Assembly (NCBI GenBank): GCA_020543525.1
Contig: JAHYIO010000042.1
Span: 738,439-802,438, forward strand
Source: Coriolopsis trogii
Lineage: Eukaryota; Basidiomycota; Agaricomycetes; Polyporales; Polyporaceae
Direction: 5' to 3'
Length of the DNA: 64,000 nt
Shown: in pieces, positions 22,583 through 34,499 of the stretch
Position numbering within the stretch: position 1 is the first letter of the stretch
Layout: each line of letters starts with the position of its first letter
Translations under genes and position numbers: made by a program
Notes under the pieces: generated by a model
What the model was told of the DNA's origin: nothing
The model's input: the letters and a program-made list of their open reading frames with translations, nothing else
Database searches by the model: none

Positions 22583-23480
22583 CTAGGAACAGTCCTTTGC
22601 GCTACCGCTCGCCCGTGGCGCGGGGCGACGCCAACCCTGTGCGAGACTGATTCGCCGCACCATCGTGCGCCGATAACCCCGCTTGGTTCTGATGCTGTCC
22701 CTGTATGTCGCATAGGAACGTAGTGGTTCGGATGTGGAGACCTCCAGGAGCAACAACTTCGTCCGCAACTCGCGCGAAGCTTCGCGCGGCAGACCCGGGG
22801 GTGGCGTCCACGGGAATATGGATCCATACGATTCGTTCATGAGGAACCCTTCCCGTGCTGCGACACCAGTCCCACGTATCGAGAGTTCAGCCAGCGCATA
22901 GCAACAATGGCAGCATCGCTTGCTGATCCCTGTTGCGAAACAGGTATTGGTGAGTCCGGACGGAAAGCTTGGCGATGAGAGGGATCGGAATCCTTCACGG
23001 ACCATATGTTTGCAAGCGACGTAGACTCCCCTCCAGCCGTGAGTCGTCCAGAAAGCGCATCAGCGCAGCTTCTGCGTGAACACTCGCGGAGCCCTGTAGA
23101 CCGTTCAGAGCAGCCTTAACAACTCTGAATCGAGACCGGACTACGTCGCGAACTTGTCCTTTAAGCGGTCAGAGTACTCTTCGGAGACAGGGAGGCCTAC
23201 CTTATCTGGCGGGGCAATCACTGTGAACGTTTCACGATCTCTCTCTAGAGCGAGGCATGCTCGGACGATGCTGCCAGTGGGAGCAGCCCGAAGCAAGAAT
23301 CCCGTTCAACACCGCTAGAACTTGACGAAGCAATCGCCGTTCGGAGGCATCAGGCCACCGGCGCGTCCTTGCTGCTCTCCGTTGATCGTATTGCAATTAT
23401 TGTGGTGTAGGATGCATGTAGTAGTCGAGTCCACGCTGGTGCAGTGGAGGTTAACGAGGAGTATGCGATAACCCTAACCC
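22583..23480 (-). pseudogene. Dead copy of the deaminase-like gene
   Basis: Read on the minus strand it follows the last third of the intact gene at 41588-43940. Seen in order: TSTAPAWTRLLHASYTTI (against STAPAWARLLHHCYTSM), GSIVRACLALERDRETFTVI, PPDKVGLPVSEEYSDRLKDKFAT then a stop (TAG, plus-strand 23141-23143) where the intact gene has Trp, then in another frame VHAEAALMRFLDD (zinc-site HAE block), then ISKRCCHCCYALAELSI and GSIFPWTPPPGLPRE. At least one nonsense change and one frameshift are present and the N-terminal half is missing. The downstream CC..CC block is still open, so decay may be recent. It sits between the MBD4-like and DRS2 genes. Confidence 0.8.
23470..23480 (+). promoter_or_regulatory. 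Telobox AACCCTAACCC upstream of DRS2-like gene
   Basis: This exact 11-mer lies 147 bases before the DRS2-like ATG. The same word occurs at 29418-29428 and 36288-36298, also just upstream of starts. Teloboxes bound by Tbf1/Teb1-type Myb proteins are known in yeast promoters; use in this fungus is inferred. Confidence 0.5.
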
Positions 23481-23626
23481 GAAGTCGCGCGCAGCAGCGG
23501 GTGGATGCTGAGCGCTCAGGGGATGGCTGAGGATGCTGAGCGTTGCTCACGACTTGGACCTCGACCTCGACCTCGCCCTCGCCATCGACCTGGCTGCTTT
23601 CCTCCCCGGGCTCATCGCTGGATACG

Positions 23627-26600
23627 ATGAGCGACGACTTTGTCCGCCTTGTCTCACAGGCCAACCCTGCCTCGAGACAGCAGTACCAGCCTGCCAACAC
23701 CGGCTATCCTCCCTCCTCTTCTCCTCCACAAGGCTTGGACCCCTTCTTCGATGACGACGACGACGTGCCCGACTCCGCCTTCGGCCGCCCTCAGGCTATG
23801 CAGTCCAAGGAGAGCGGTCTTCCCCTCTCTCGCGCCGCCGCCCCTCCTGCCGGCACAACAAACTCCCAGCTCTCTCTCCCCAACACGATCCAACCAGACC
23901 AATGGTCTTTTGACGACGACCAGCCGACTTCCAAGCCCTTCTCAGGTTCTGCCGCTTTCCCCGGTCCGTCTCAGAACCATGAGAGGAAACGATCCAAGTC
24001 GTTCAAGAACAAACTCAAGTGGCCGTGGCAGAAGAAGGATCAGGTCCTCACAGGCAACCGCGTCGTCGCCCTCAACAATCCCGACGCCAACTCTGATTAT
24101 TGCAACAATTATGTCTCCTCCAGCAAATATAATCTCGCCACCTTCCTGCCCAAGTTCCTCTTCGGTGCGCACCATTGACTGCTGTCCTACCGAACGCTCC
24201 TCACTCTAGTCATTTACAGAGCAATTCTCTAAATACGCCAACTTGTTCTTCCTCTTCACTGCCCTCATACAACAGGTACCCGACGTCTCCCCCACCAACA
24301 GGTACACGACCATAGCCCCTCTATCTGTTGTATTACTAGCCTCCGCGTTCAAGGAAACACAGGAAGACCTCGTAAGTTCCCTCATAGCTCCTGTTCTTCT
24401 TGCCTCCGCATCGCATCGCCGCTCCACTGCTCCCGTGCGCCCCGGTCTTGTCCCGCGGTTTCCCAACGCCTACCGCCTGTCGCGCTTCCATTCACCGCCA
24501 AGCGTATCCATCGTTCAACGTCAGCTTGCACTGTAAGACCCGGCGCGGTCTGATGTTGTGCGCGCGTCCCGCAGTTCTTACCTTCTGTGATCCCTCTTCG
24601 CCTTGCATTCTGTGCTCTCTTGTCCATCCATCATGGCGCACAGGACTGTACTGCGCTACGTCTCACAGCTAACATTTGTCTCAGAAACGACATCAATCTG
24701 ACGCCGAGCTCAACGCCCGCACAGCCAAAGTTCTTCAACCAGACGGCACGTTCGCGAACAAGAAGTGGAAGGATATCAGGGTTGGAGACGTCCTGCGTAT
24801 CGAGAGCGACGAATTCATCCCCGCCGATGTCCTCTTGCTCAGTTCCAGTGAGCCTGAAGGCTTGTGCTATATCGAGACGTCCAATCTGGACGGGTGAGTC
24901 TATTTACGTTTGCACCGCCTTCCCGCTACTCACCGTGAGGCAGGGAGACGAACCTCAAGATCAAGCAGGCTTCCCCGCAAACCTCCCATCTCACTTCTCC
25001 GCACCTCGTCACCGCCCTCCACGGCACCCTGCGTTCGGAGCATCCCAATAACTCCCTGTACACTTACGAGGGTACCCTCGAGCTCGTGTCCAGCGGCGGC
25101 GTCCCCAAACAGATCCCTCTCGGCCCAGATCAGTTGTTGCTTCGTGGAGCGCAAGTCAGGAACACGCCTTGGGCATATGGGTTGGTCGTCTTCACTGGTC
25201 ATGAAACAAAGCTCATGCGCAACGCGACGTGAGTGCGGATTCTCGTTCCGAATAAAACACCGAATAATAGTTGTATAGTGCGGCACCCATCAAGCGTACC
25301 GCAGTAGAACGCCAGGTCAACGTCCACATCGTCTTTCTCTTCATTTTCCTGCTCGCGTTGTCCATTGGGTCAACCATAGGGAGCAGTATCCGATCGGTGA
25401 GCTCTCCCCCTTGCTTTTCATGAGTATTCCTCATTCATCCCTATCGTAGTGGTTCTTCTCCAGCGCACAATGGTACTTGCTCGAGACCTCAACTATCACT
25501 GACAGGGGTGAGTCTCGTATTCTCCTTGACGCGGACCCATACTAACAACCACTGCAGCGAGAGGTTTCATCGAGGGTAAGTCTACACCGTGCCGATGATG
25601 CACAGGGTATATACTCACATGCGTTACAGACATACTCACGTTCATCATCCTTTACAACAATCTCATCCCGATCTCTCTCATCGTGACCATGGAAGTCGTC
25701 AAATTCCAACAGGCACAGCTCATCAACTCGGACCTCGACATGTACTACGCCAAGACGGATACCCCCGCGCTATGCCGCACGTCCTCCCTCGTCGAGGAAC
25801 TTGGTCAGATCGAGTTTGTGTTCAGTGACAAGACCGGTACGCTCACGCGGAACGAAATGGAGTTCCGGTTTTGTTCCATTGGCGGCGTCGCGTACGCGGA
25901 CGTCGTCGATGAAAGCCATCGTGGCGACGGCGACGGCGACGACGACAAGGAGGCGTGGCGGTCGTTTGACGATCTGCGTGCTCTTGCCAGCGGGGCTCAG
26001 AATCCATTCGTCGACGTCGGTGGCCCTGCGAACAGTGAGCGCGAGGTGGCCGACGAGTTCTTGACCCTGCTCGCTGTCTGTCACACGGTCATTCCTGAGA
26101 TTCACGACGGCAAGATGCGCTACCAGGCGAGTAGTCCGGATGAGGCTGCTCTTGTGTCGGGCGCAGAGCTACTCGGGTACCAGTTCCACGTACGTCATCC
26201 TCCACTTCAACTCTGTACTGCGTAACATCGCTGATGGGCATGCAGACTCGTAAGCCCAAGTCGGTCTTTGTCAACGTGCACGGGCAGTCGTTGGAATACG
26301 AGATCCTCAACGTCTGTGAATTCAACTCGACGCGGAAACGCATGTCTACTGTTGTGCGGTGTCCCGATGGCAAGATCAAGCTGTTCTGCAAGGGCGCAGA
26401 TACTGTCATTCTCGAGCGTCTGAGTGAGAATCAACCCTTCACAGAGAAGACGCTAGTGCATCTCGAGGTGAGTTTGGGAGTATGCTTGAGCGAGATTCCG
26501 GGGCTCATTGAGTGTTGTCCTAGGAATACGCAACGGACGGTCTACGAACCCTTTGCATCGCTTCACGCAACATTCCCGATGCTGAGTACCGGCAGTGGTC

Positions 26601-28868
26601 AACCATCTACGACCAAGCGGCTGCAACTATCAACGGTCGTGGAGAGGCACTTGACAAGGCGGCGGAGCTCATTGAGAGGGACATGTTCTTGCTTGGCGCC
26701 ACTGCCATCGAGGACAAGCTACAGGAGGGTGTTCCCGACACCATCCACACCCTTCAGATGGCCGGCATCAAGGTGCGCGTAGACGTACAATCGCCAAGAT
26801 ACCGAGTTCTCACCGCCTTCGTAGGTTTGGGTCCTCACTGGGGACAGACAAGAAACCGCTATCAACATTGGGATGTCGTGCAGGCTCATCTCGGAATCCA
26901 TGAACTTGGCACGTCGTCTGCCTTCTTGTTGTGTCCCTAAGAGAGTATACTGACCATCGCCTTCTGCAGGTAATTGTCAACGAGGAGACTGCACACGAAA
27001 CGCAGGAGTTCATCACCAGGCGTCTATCTGCGCTCAAGAACCAGCGCAGTACTGGTGACCAGGAGGACCTTGCGTTAATCATCGGTGCGCATGCTGACAT
27101 TTGTTTAATCCAAGGTCTTGTCACTGAATGCTCGACGCATAGATGGCAAGAGTCTGACATTTGCGCTTGAGAAAGAGCTGTCGAAGACGTTCTTGGAGCT
27201 CGCGTTGCTTTGCAAGGCTGTCATCTGCTGTGCGTTTCTCGATCACATTCAGAGCTCAATTCTCATGCTCGTTTCTACAGGTCGTGTCTCGCCTCTGCAG
27301 AAAGCACTGGTGGTCAAGCTTGTGAAGAAGAACCAGAAGTCGATCTTGCTCGCCATCGGTGATGGTGCCAACGACGTCAGTATGATTCAAGCCGCTCACG
27401 TTGGAGTCGGTATCTCCGGCCTCGAGGTCAGTGGTCAGCATATTGTGCGCTACGTACAGGTGATTGTCTTACCCTGTCCATAGGGTCTACAAGCCGCGCG
27501 TTCCGCAGACGTTGCTATCTCACAGTTCCGCTATCTCAAGAAACTGCTTCTTGTACACGGCGCGTGGAGCTACACTCGTCTGTCAAAGCTGCTACTGTGT
27601 ACGTCTCTGTTTTTGAACTGGATGGAGCGAGTCGCCCTCATGTTTGATCACAGACTCGTTCTACAAGAACATCGTATTGTACATGACACAGTTTTGGGTA
27701 AGTCGGTCTCAGTTTACCGCTGAGGACCCGTGCTGACAGATGTGCAGTTCTCGTTCTTCAACAATTTCTCGGGACAAATCGCTTACGAGTCATGGACGCT
27801 GTCGCTCTATAACGTCGTCTTCACCGTACTCCCCCCACTCGTTATCGGTATCTTCGACCAGTTCGTCTCCGCGCGTATCCTGGACCGCTACCCTCAACTG
27901 TATATGCTCGGCCAGCGCAACGCGTTCTTCACCCGTACCCAGTTCTGGCTTTGGGTCGGCAACGCTCTCTATCACAGCGTCGTGAGTAGTAACGCCCCGC
28001 GCGAGCGTTCGCCCTTGGCTGACGAGTCGCTTCAGGTGCTGTTTGGATTCTCCGTGATCCTCTTCTGGGGAGACCTCAAGCAAGCGACCGGTTTGGACTC
28101 TGGCCACTGGTTCTGGGGGACGACGCTGTACCTTGCGGTCCTGCTCACTGTCCTCGGCAAGGCTGCCCTCATATCCGAGTACGTGTCCTCCTTGCGTGTA
28201 TTCTGTGTCATGCTGACATCGGTTAACCCACCCAGTCTGTGGACGAAGTATACTGTAGCAGGTGAGCTAGCGTCCGACAAAGCGTTGTGGATGGCTCTGA
28301 CTGTGCCTTACAGCGATTCCGGGTTCCTTCATCTTCACTATGCTCTTTTTGCCCCTATATGCCGTTGTTGCGCCTGCTATTGGGTTCTCGACCGAGTATC
28401 GAGGCATCGTGCCTCGCCTATGGACAGACGCTGTGTTTTACCTGGTCCTGCTCTTGGTGCCGATCATCTGTCTCACGCGTGACTTTGTCTGGAAATAGTA
28501 CGTACGCGGTGCTTGTGTCCTCATTTCTTGGTTCTAAACTTTTCACCATCTCAGCTACCGGAGAACATACCAGCCAGAGACGTATCACATTGCGCAAGAG
28601 ATCCAGAAGTATAACATTCCAGATTACCGACCGCGACAAGAACAGTGAGTGCAGAGCTCCCTTCCTCCGTCGACCCATGTTGCTGACATGCACCCATCCC
28701 ATTCCCAGGTTCCAGAAGGCGATCAAGAAGGTGCGGGCGGTGCAGCGGATGCGGCGGAACAGGGGCTTTGCGTTCAGCCAGACGGAGAACGCGTCACGGC
28801 AGGACCAGGCGAGGTTGATACGAGCGTACGACACGTCGAAGTCGGGCGCGCGACCGTCTGGGTATTGA
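23627..28868 (+). CDS. DRS2: DRS2-type P4-ATPase (aminophospholipid flippase)
   Basis: A many-exon gene (about 19 short introns plus one of about 310 bp near 24373-24683). A disordered acidic N-terminus leads to [10 protein letters not shown] and [20 protein letters not shown] (P4-specific Q in TM1), then [29 protein letters not shown] (phosphorylated Asp codon at 25827), [51 protein letters not shown] and ten membrane segments. The tail [20 protein letters not shown] ends in the FAFSQTE regulatory motif typical of Drs2, which separates it from Dnf and Neo1 types. It should flip phosphatidylserine and ethanolamine in trans-Golgi and secretory-vesicle membranes together with a Cdc50 subunit. 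One intron, after the ESMNL block near 26908, starts with GC. The start MSDDFVRLV follows a telobox promoter. Confidence 0.93.
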
Positions 28869-29417
28869 GGACTTGGGATGCTGACTATGGTAGACATCTA
28901 TTCGCTGGCTATAGCCGCTATCATTATACGGACATGTACTTTACGATCCTTCTTGCATTCCACATTAATCCGCTCCGTATGTCGGGAGACTGCACCGGCA
29001 TGTATCAAGTATTGTCCAACTCGACTACGAACCAGCTGTTCCCCGGCCCAGAGTGGGCCGCGGTCGTGATCAACGCTCTCCGCGATGTAACGGGTTCTCG
29101 GCCAATGCATCGCCCTGCCTATTCTCCGAAGTTGAGCGCGAAGCTCGCTATGCAGACCGCCCTCGCCCGACGCCCGTCTACAACAACCGCTCTTGTTCTG
29201 CATAAATCTTCGTCGCTCATGCGAACCGGTGCGCCGGTGGCGTGAAGACGTGTGTCGGATCTGGCGAGTTGTCTGTGAGCTCTGAGTGGTCATCCTCCCC
29301 AGCCTGGTATGTTTCGGAAGCTCGCGATGCAGCATAGTAATACGGACTCGTATGCGCGTGCAGTTTGTCTGGAATGTAGAGTACGCCGGTAAGAAGTTGA
29401 GTTAACCCTGTTCGCGT
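28869..29417. other. Spacer downstream of the DRS2-like gene
   Basis: 3' UTR of the flippase and upstream DNA of the ABC1-like gene. No additional gene recognised. Confidence 0.4.
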
Positions 29418-29428
29418 AACCCTAACCC
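29418..29428 (+). promoter_or_regulatory. Telobox AACCCTAACCC upstream of ABC1-like gene
   Basis: The exact 11-mer lies 183 bases before the ATG at 29611, with a second partial word TTAACCCTG at 29402 just before it. The position matches the copies upstream of the DRS2-like and SPA2 genes. Confidence 0.5.
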
Positions 29429-29610
29429 AGGCGGAGAGTACGTCATTGCCGACCCCGCACGCACGCGCCCGACGTCTGCGTTGGCCACCACCGTCCCGAC
29501 ACCGACACCGACCCCGACGACGACGACGACGACGACACGGACGCCAACACCGACGCCCACGACGGCAATCGCGATGGACGCTCGCTTCCCATAGTCTCTC
29601 TCCCTCAGTC

Positions 29611-31675
29611 ATGCTCGCCCGCGCTCTCCCGCTCAAGTCCGCCAGGCTCTCTCGATGCTCTCGTTCGCTTTCCACCCATGCCCCCCCGCCCAACTCTCCG
29701 TCGCATAGATTCCTGCCCACCGTTCTCATCACCGCACTCGCTCTCGGCACCGCATACGAAGCTGACCGTCAGCTCAATGCGTCCGCCATCATTCGCAATC
29801 TGCGCACTCTCGCAACGGTCAGTCTCCCGTCTTCGTCCAGCCTTGCTCTTCACTCGCCTACAACCACCATCCTCTCACTCAGTGCGCCGTCATTGCTCTC
29901 GACTACAAGCTCAACTTTCAGCCAGACAGGGCAGACCGTATACCTGGCCTCCACGAACGCGTCGCCCAACGCGTGTACGACCTCCTCACCACAAATGGCG
30001 GCCTCTATATAAAAATCGGTACCAGCTTCGTCTTCTCGACCGTTACTGTTTTCCTCACTTTCCTTCAGGCCAGGCTTTTGCGAATAACGCCGCTCTCCTC
30101 CCCCGTCCCATGCAAGAGCAATTCGCCCGCCTCTTCGACGATGCACCCCAAGTACCCTACTCGACCGTCGAGCGCGTCTTCATTTCCGAGTTCGGCCGTC
30201 CTCCAGCAGGCCCAGATGGTGTCTTTGAAGTCTTCAACGAGCAGGCCGCCGCAAGTGCAAGTATAGCCCAGGTCCACCGCGCTAAACTCAAGTCCGACGA
30301 CGGCTCAGAAACCTGGGTCGCCGTCAAGATTCAGAAGCCAGACGTCAGCAAACAGGTCGAGTGGGACCTTGGGGCCTTCCGCATCGTCATGTGGATGTAC
30401 GAGCATTGGCTTTTCCACCTTCCCGTCACCTTTGCCGTCGGTACGATTCCCTGTCCATTCCTATCCGTGCGCATACTAATCGCCCACCGTCAAGACTTCA
30501 TCAATGACCACCTCCGACGCGAGCTCGACTTTGAGCTCGAGGCTCAAAATGCCCTCCGCACTGCCGAGTTTGTCGCCAAAGAGCCTCGTCTCGCCGGCCG
30601 CGTATACATCCCCAAGGTCTACCCCGAGCTCTCCACCAAGAAGGTCATGACGGCCGAGTGGATAGACGGTGTCCGTCTCAGCGACCGCGCCGGCATCCGG
30701 CGACTCATGGGCGACGACGCTTCCGCCCCCTCTCGGCCTCCTCTCCCCGCCGACCGCTTCCCGACGCTCGCCGGCGGCGCAGAGTGGGTGATGCGCACCA
30801 TGATAGACCTCTTCAGCGCCCAAATCTTCCACTGGGGCTGGGTCCACTGCGACCCCCACCCAGGGAACATCATCATCCGCCCCCACCCAGACTCGACGCT
30901 CGCGCGCCGCCGGTACCCCCAGTTCGTCCTCCTCGACCACGGTCTTTACGTTCGCGTCGGAGACGGCTTCCAGCAGCAGTACGCGCGCCTCTGGAAAGGC
31001 CTCCTCACGCTCGACTTTGACGTCGTCAAGGGCGTCGCCGAGGAGTGGGGCATCGGCACCCCGGACCTGTTTGCGAGCGCGACGCTCATGCGCCCCGTGC
31101 GCTTTGCCCAGACCGACACGCCCGACTTTGACAAGATGAACGAGTACGACCGTGGGGTGCTCATGAAGGAGAAGCTCAAGGGCTTCTTGTCCGACACGGA
31201 CAAGATGCCCAAGGAGCTCATTTTCATCGGACGGAACATGCGGTACGTCACTGCGCTCGCCTCTTTCTTGCAGACTTGCTAACAGTACGAGAATGTCATA
31301 GCATCGTGCAAGGTGGGCAGATTGCCTTCTGATGTCGTCCGTCGCTAACATTGTTGTCCGGCAGGGAACAACCAGTACTTTGGCTCGCCCGTCAACCGCA
31401 TCCGCATCACCGGCGAATGGGCCTCGCGCTCGCTCGTCACCTCGCACCCGCTCACGCTCGTCGCCCGCCTGCGCGAGTTTGGGAACCACCTCCTCTTCCT
31501 CTCCGTCATGTTCTCCTCTGACGTCTTCTTCTGGGCGACCAAGCTCCGCGGCTGGGTGCTGCACCTGTTCGGGCGCAAGGGCGAGAGCTTCGAGGACGAG
31601 CTCGAGCGCACCATGCGGGACTTTGCAAAGTCCAACTTTGGCATCGACGTCCCCGAGGGCGTGTTCGAGGGTTAG
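29611..31675 (+). CDS. MCP2: ABC1/UbiB-family protein, MCP2/ADCK1-like, 594 aa
   Basis: Six exons (29611-29817, 29883-30018, 30069-30440, 30495-31242, 31302-31312, 31365-31675) total 1785 bases. The N-terminus is arginine/serine-rich (MLARALPLKSARLSRCSRSL), consistent with mitochondrial import, followed by a hydrophobic segment. ABC1 motifs appear in order: GGLYIKIGQAFAN (the KxGQ motif), AAASASIAQVHRA (Ala-rich loop), WVAVKIQKP (Lys), WVHCDPHPGNIIIR (catalytic loop) and VLLDHGLYV (metal-binding Asp). Yeast Mcp2/Cqd2 is a mitochondrial protein affecting coenzyme Q distribution and lipid balance; the same is inferred here. Exon 5 has only 11 bases. The start is the first ATG after a telobox-containing promoter. 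Confidence 0.9.
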
Positions 31676-31765
31676 AGTGGGATGAACTCCCGGGTTTTGA
31701 CGTGCATGCACCAGCTGTAGCCTAGTCTCGCATAGTATCTCAGCAATAATTACGCCCATCGTGAT

Positions 31766-32455
31766 ATGCCGATACCGATGGACGATGTCGACGACCGCGC
31801 GCTGGATTGGAGCCGCTTCCTCCCTGACTGCTCTATCGCTCCGTCAGGACCTGGCCGGTCCATTTGTAGCACCATCCCCCAAGGCGAAGCAGTCACGCGT
31901 GCGTATGCGGTGGTGGTCGACCACGACTGCCTGTTCCGATGGACGGAGAGAATGATAGACGAGCTCTCTCCCGGCGAACGAGCGACGATGTCTGCCGAGG
32001 ACTTTCTGGACGATTTCCAAGACTGGATGCTGTTTACGATGCGCTTCATGGCCGAAAAACTGTACGAAGAATACCCGGATATCCCCCGGCTCAACTTAGG
32101 CCACGCCCTCCTCGTCGAGCTGCGTCCCCGAGCGCGCCATCTCACGTGGTTGTTCGTCTTCAAAGACAACAGCTCGCGTGAGGCTTTGCATGCGTCCCTT
32201 AACCCAGACGATCTCGCCGCGGCCAAAGAGTTTTGGGGGGTGAAGAAGCGACGACAAAGTGGTATGATGTTAGCCGTCACTGACGCGTTCGAGGTCAGCA
32301 CGATCCTCTGCATTCTCCCATCGAACACGTTCCTCACACTGTGTTCTCCCGACTCGTGTACGCAGTCTCGAGCCATGCATTGCAAGCTTGCGAGTGCACG
32401 AGCTGATGCCATGTCGCTCGTAGGTATCCACCCCTTTATACATGATACATGTTGA
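31766..32455 (+). CDS. Unknown protein, up to 229 aa
   Basis: An open frame MPIPMDDVDDRALDWSRFLP with good coding character through FWGVKKRRQSG (about 32268), including FDLF-like helical stretches (DFLDDFQDWMLFTMRFMAEK) and LNLGHALLVELRPRARHLTW. After that point a GTATGATG donor-like site suggests the real gene splices onward, possibly to the open segment at 32470-32960 (SVNPGNNPSYIQREWN, NIALGPLRVFTLLPA). I could not settle the exon chain. No domain is recognised. It begins 90 bases after the ABC1-like gene and lies on the same strand. Confidence 0.5.
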   Translation: MPIPMDDVDDRALDWSRFLPDCSIAPSGPGRSICSTIPQGEAVTRAYAVVVDHDCLFRWTERMIDELSPGERATMSAEDFLDDFQDWMLFTMRFMAEKLYEEYPDIPRLNLGHALLVELRPRARHLTWLFVFKDNSSREALHASLNPDDLAAAKEFWGVKKRRQSGMMLAVTDAFEVSTILCILPSNTFLTLCSPDSCTQSRAMHCKLASARADAMSLVGIHPFIHDTC

Positions 32456-33275
32456 CGCCGCACTCTTAGGTCTCAACCTGCGTTTTGTACACTATTCGTC
32501 TGTGAACCCGGGAAACAATCCATCATACATCCAGCGTGAGTGGAATCGCAATGGCCAACACACTGGTGTGCGTGCGACGGAGATGCTAGCACTCGATTCC
32601 AACGTCCTGACGAGTGCTGACCTTGCGAACTTCACCTGCAACATCGCCCTAGGCCCTCTCCGGGTATTCACTCTCCTCCCAGCGACCAACGCCGAGTACT
32701 TGGTAAGTAGGCCTATCGATGAGCGAGCGTGGGATGCTGCCGTCACTCGCGGCCGACTCGGCGTTGTCGGAGAGGTTCGTGTCCAATATCCAGCTTTTGC
32801 CTCTCGGACGCTGACTCGACCGCCGTTCGCTTCCAATTCTGCGCGGACGGAAGTCGACGACGCTGTGAACACTTCGGCCTTCCTCGCTTATCGCCGGAGA
32901 CGATGCGCTTGCTCCCCCTCCGAGAGCAGCGTTGCCAGTCAATTCATCTTCCACAGCGAGTGATGCTAGAACACAGCGCGTACTAGCTCAGGCCATTGGT
33001 GCCTCAAAACCGTTTTCCTGACGTGCGCAATCGACTGTGGACAAGACCGGAGGTGTGTTATCCGTACCACGTCAGTTTCGTGCCCACCAACACGGGAACC
33101 ACGGACCTCACGCTGGATCTATTAGGACTCTGGTGATTCTTCGGCCCCTGTATGTTGCTAGCCAGGCTCGCGACGGGGCGCTGGAAGACTGCATGCACAC
33201 CGATCGTCCGGGTCATGCATGATTCGCAAGTCCCTCACGGCCAGTCCGGGGGAGATTCTCCTGGCGTATGTTGGG
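32456..33275 (+). other. Possible downstream exons of the unknown gene, then promoter of secreted-protein gene
   Basis: Bases 32470-32960 contain an open stretch that may belong to the gene at 31766. Bases 32970-33275 have no coding signal and lead into the TATA box at 33276. Confidence 0.3.
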
Positions 33276-33283
33276 TATATATA
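33276..33283 (+). promoter_or_regulatory. TATA box of secreted-protein gene
   Basis: TATATATA, 188 bases before the ATG at 33471, in a GC-rich background; the pyrimidine-rich run after it is typical of strong fungal promoters. Confidence 0.45.
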
Positions 33284-33470
33284 CTGTTCCCCGAGAGCGA
33301 GAAAGGGCAGCCGCGCTCCTTCGTTCATCGCCTACTCAGGGTACCGGAAACCCTCTTCGTGTTCTCTCAAAGCCCAGTCGCTTGTCTTGCCCCCTTTTGC
33401 CTGCAGCCAGCTCGCACTCCTTAGCACTTCCCTTCTCTACACCGTCTTTCGTTCCAGCACCACTGCCAAC

Positions 33471-34384
33471 ATGGTTCGCATTTTCGGCGCCGCTGCTCTC
33501 GTTCTCTCCGTCTTCGCCACCTCGGTGTTGGCTCGTCCGACGTGCGTTTGCTAGGCTTCTTCCGGGTCGGACCAATGCTAATGTACCGTCGGTAGGGTTT
33601 ACGCTCCGGGCGCACTTGTGTTGCGCACCGACAACAGCACGGACGTGTCCAACAGCACGGACGTGTCCGACGTGTCCAACGGCACTGATGTTAGCAACTC
33701 CACGGACATCGACAACTCCAACAGTACCATCTCCATGTCGTCCGACATTGACTCGAGCTCGGACGACTCCTCCGATTCCAGCTCGTCCGAGTCGAGCAAC
33801 AACCGGGGCTCTGTGAACATTGGCGATATCCGGTCCCACACCAGCGACATCCTGCGCTCCATCAGTGGCAGGATCTCCAACAACTGGTGCGTGCACTCAC
33901 CTATCCTCCTTTCGACGCTCATGCGCAGTCCGCAGGCGGTCGAACCAGGGCGAGATTGTCGTCGTCCAGAACATCGTCAAGAGCTTGATTCTGTCCGGGC
34001 TTGAGGGCGGTTTCAACAGTCGTAGCAACATCATGTGAGTTGGGGCTGGTATCTCAAAGCGGTCGCCACTGACAGTCTTGGTGCAGCGACTTCAACGACA
34101 TTCAGATCGTCCTCAGCCAGCTCGAATCCTTCGGCATCGACAACATGTGAGTAGGCTCACCAGCGCAGAACCTTGAGGCGTGCGTGTACTGACCCACAAC
34201 CCCTACCAGCGACGAGGCGTTTATCGAGGACGTCATCGAGCAGCAGATCTTCGGGCAGAACGTGCAAGAGATCATCCTCGAGATGCTCGAGCAGCTCCTC
34301 GAGCTCTTTGACGTCGCCGGGTTCCAGGGGCTCGAGAACATCGAGCACTTTGAGAACAACAGCATCGAGATCGTCAGCTTCTGA
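33471..34384 (+). CDS. Small secreted Ser/Asn/Asp-rich protein, 231 aa
   Basis: Five exons (33471-33541, 33596-33886, 33936-34034, 34087-34146, 34210-34384) total 696 bases. The protein begins with a clear signal peptide, MVRIFGAAALVLSVFATSVL then ARP (cleavage likely after LA). Next is a repeat-like DNSTDVSNSTDVSDVSNGTD tract with many N-x-S/T glycosylation sequons, then a Ser/Asp run, then a predicted helical C-terminal half (QNIVKSLILSGLEGGFN, QIVLSQLESFGI, EMLEQLLELFDVAGF). Cysteine is scarce, so it is not a classic cysteine-rich effector. Family unknown; a cell-wall or extracellular role is inferred. The exon 3 acceptor is the second of two closely spaced AGs; only that one keeps the frame. 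Confidence 0.78.
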
Positions 34385-34499
34385 ACGTGGTCGTGATCAT
34401 GTCCGTCGGCGGTGATGGTGATGTGACTTCTTAGACTGGGGAACGTGTGGACGGACATGGGTCGGCTTGCTCCGCCTTGGGTTCGAGTACGCACTTTTG

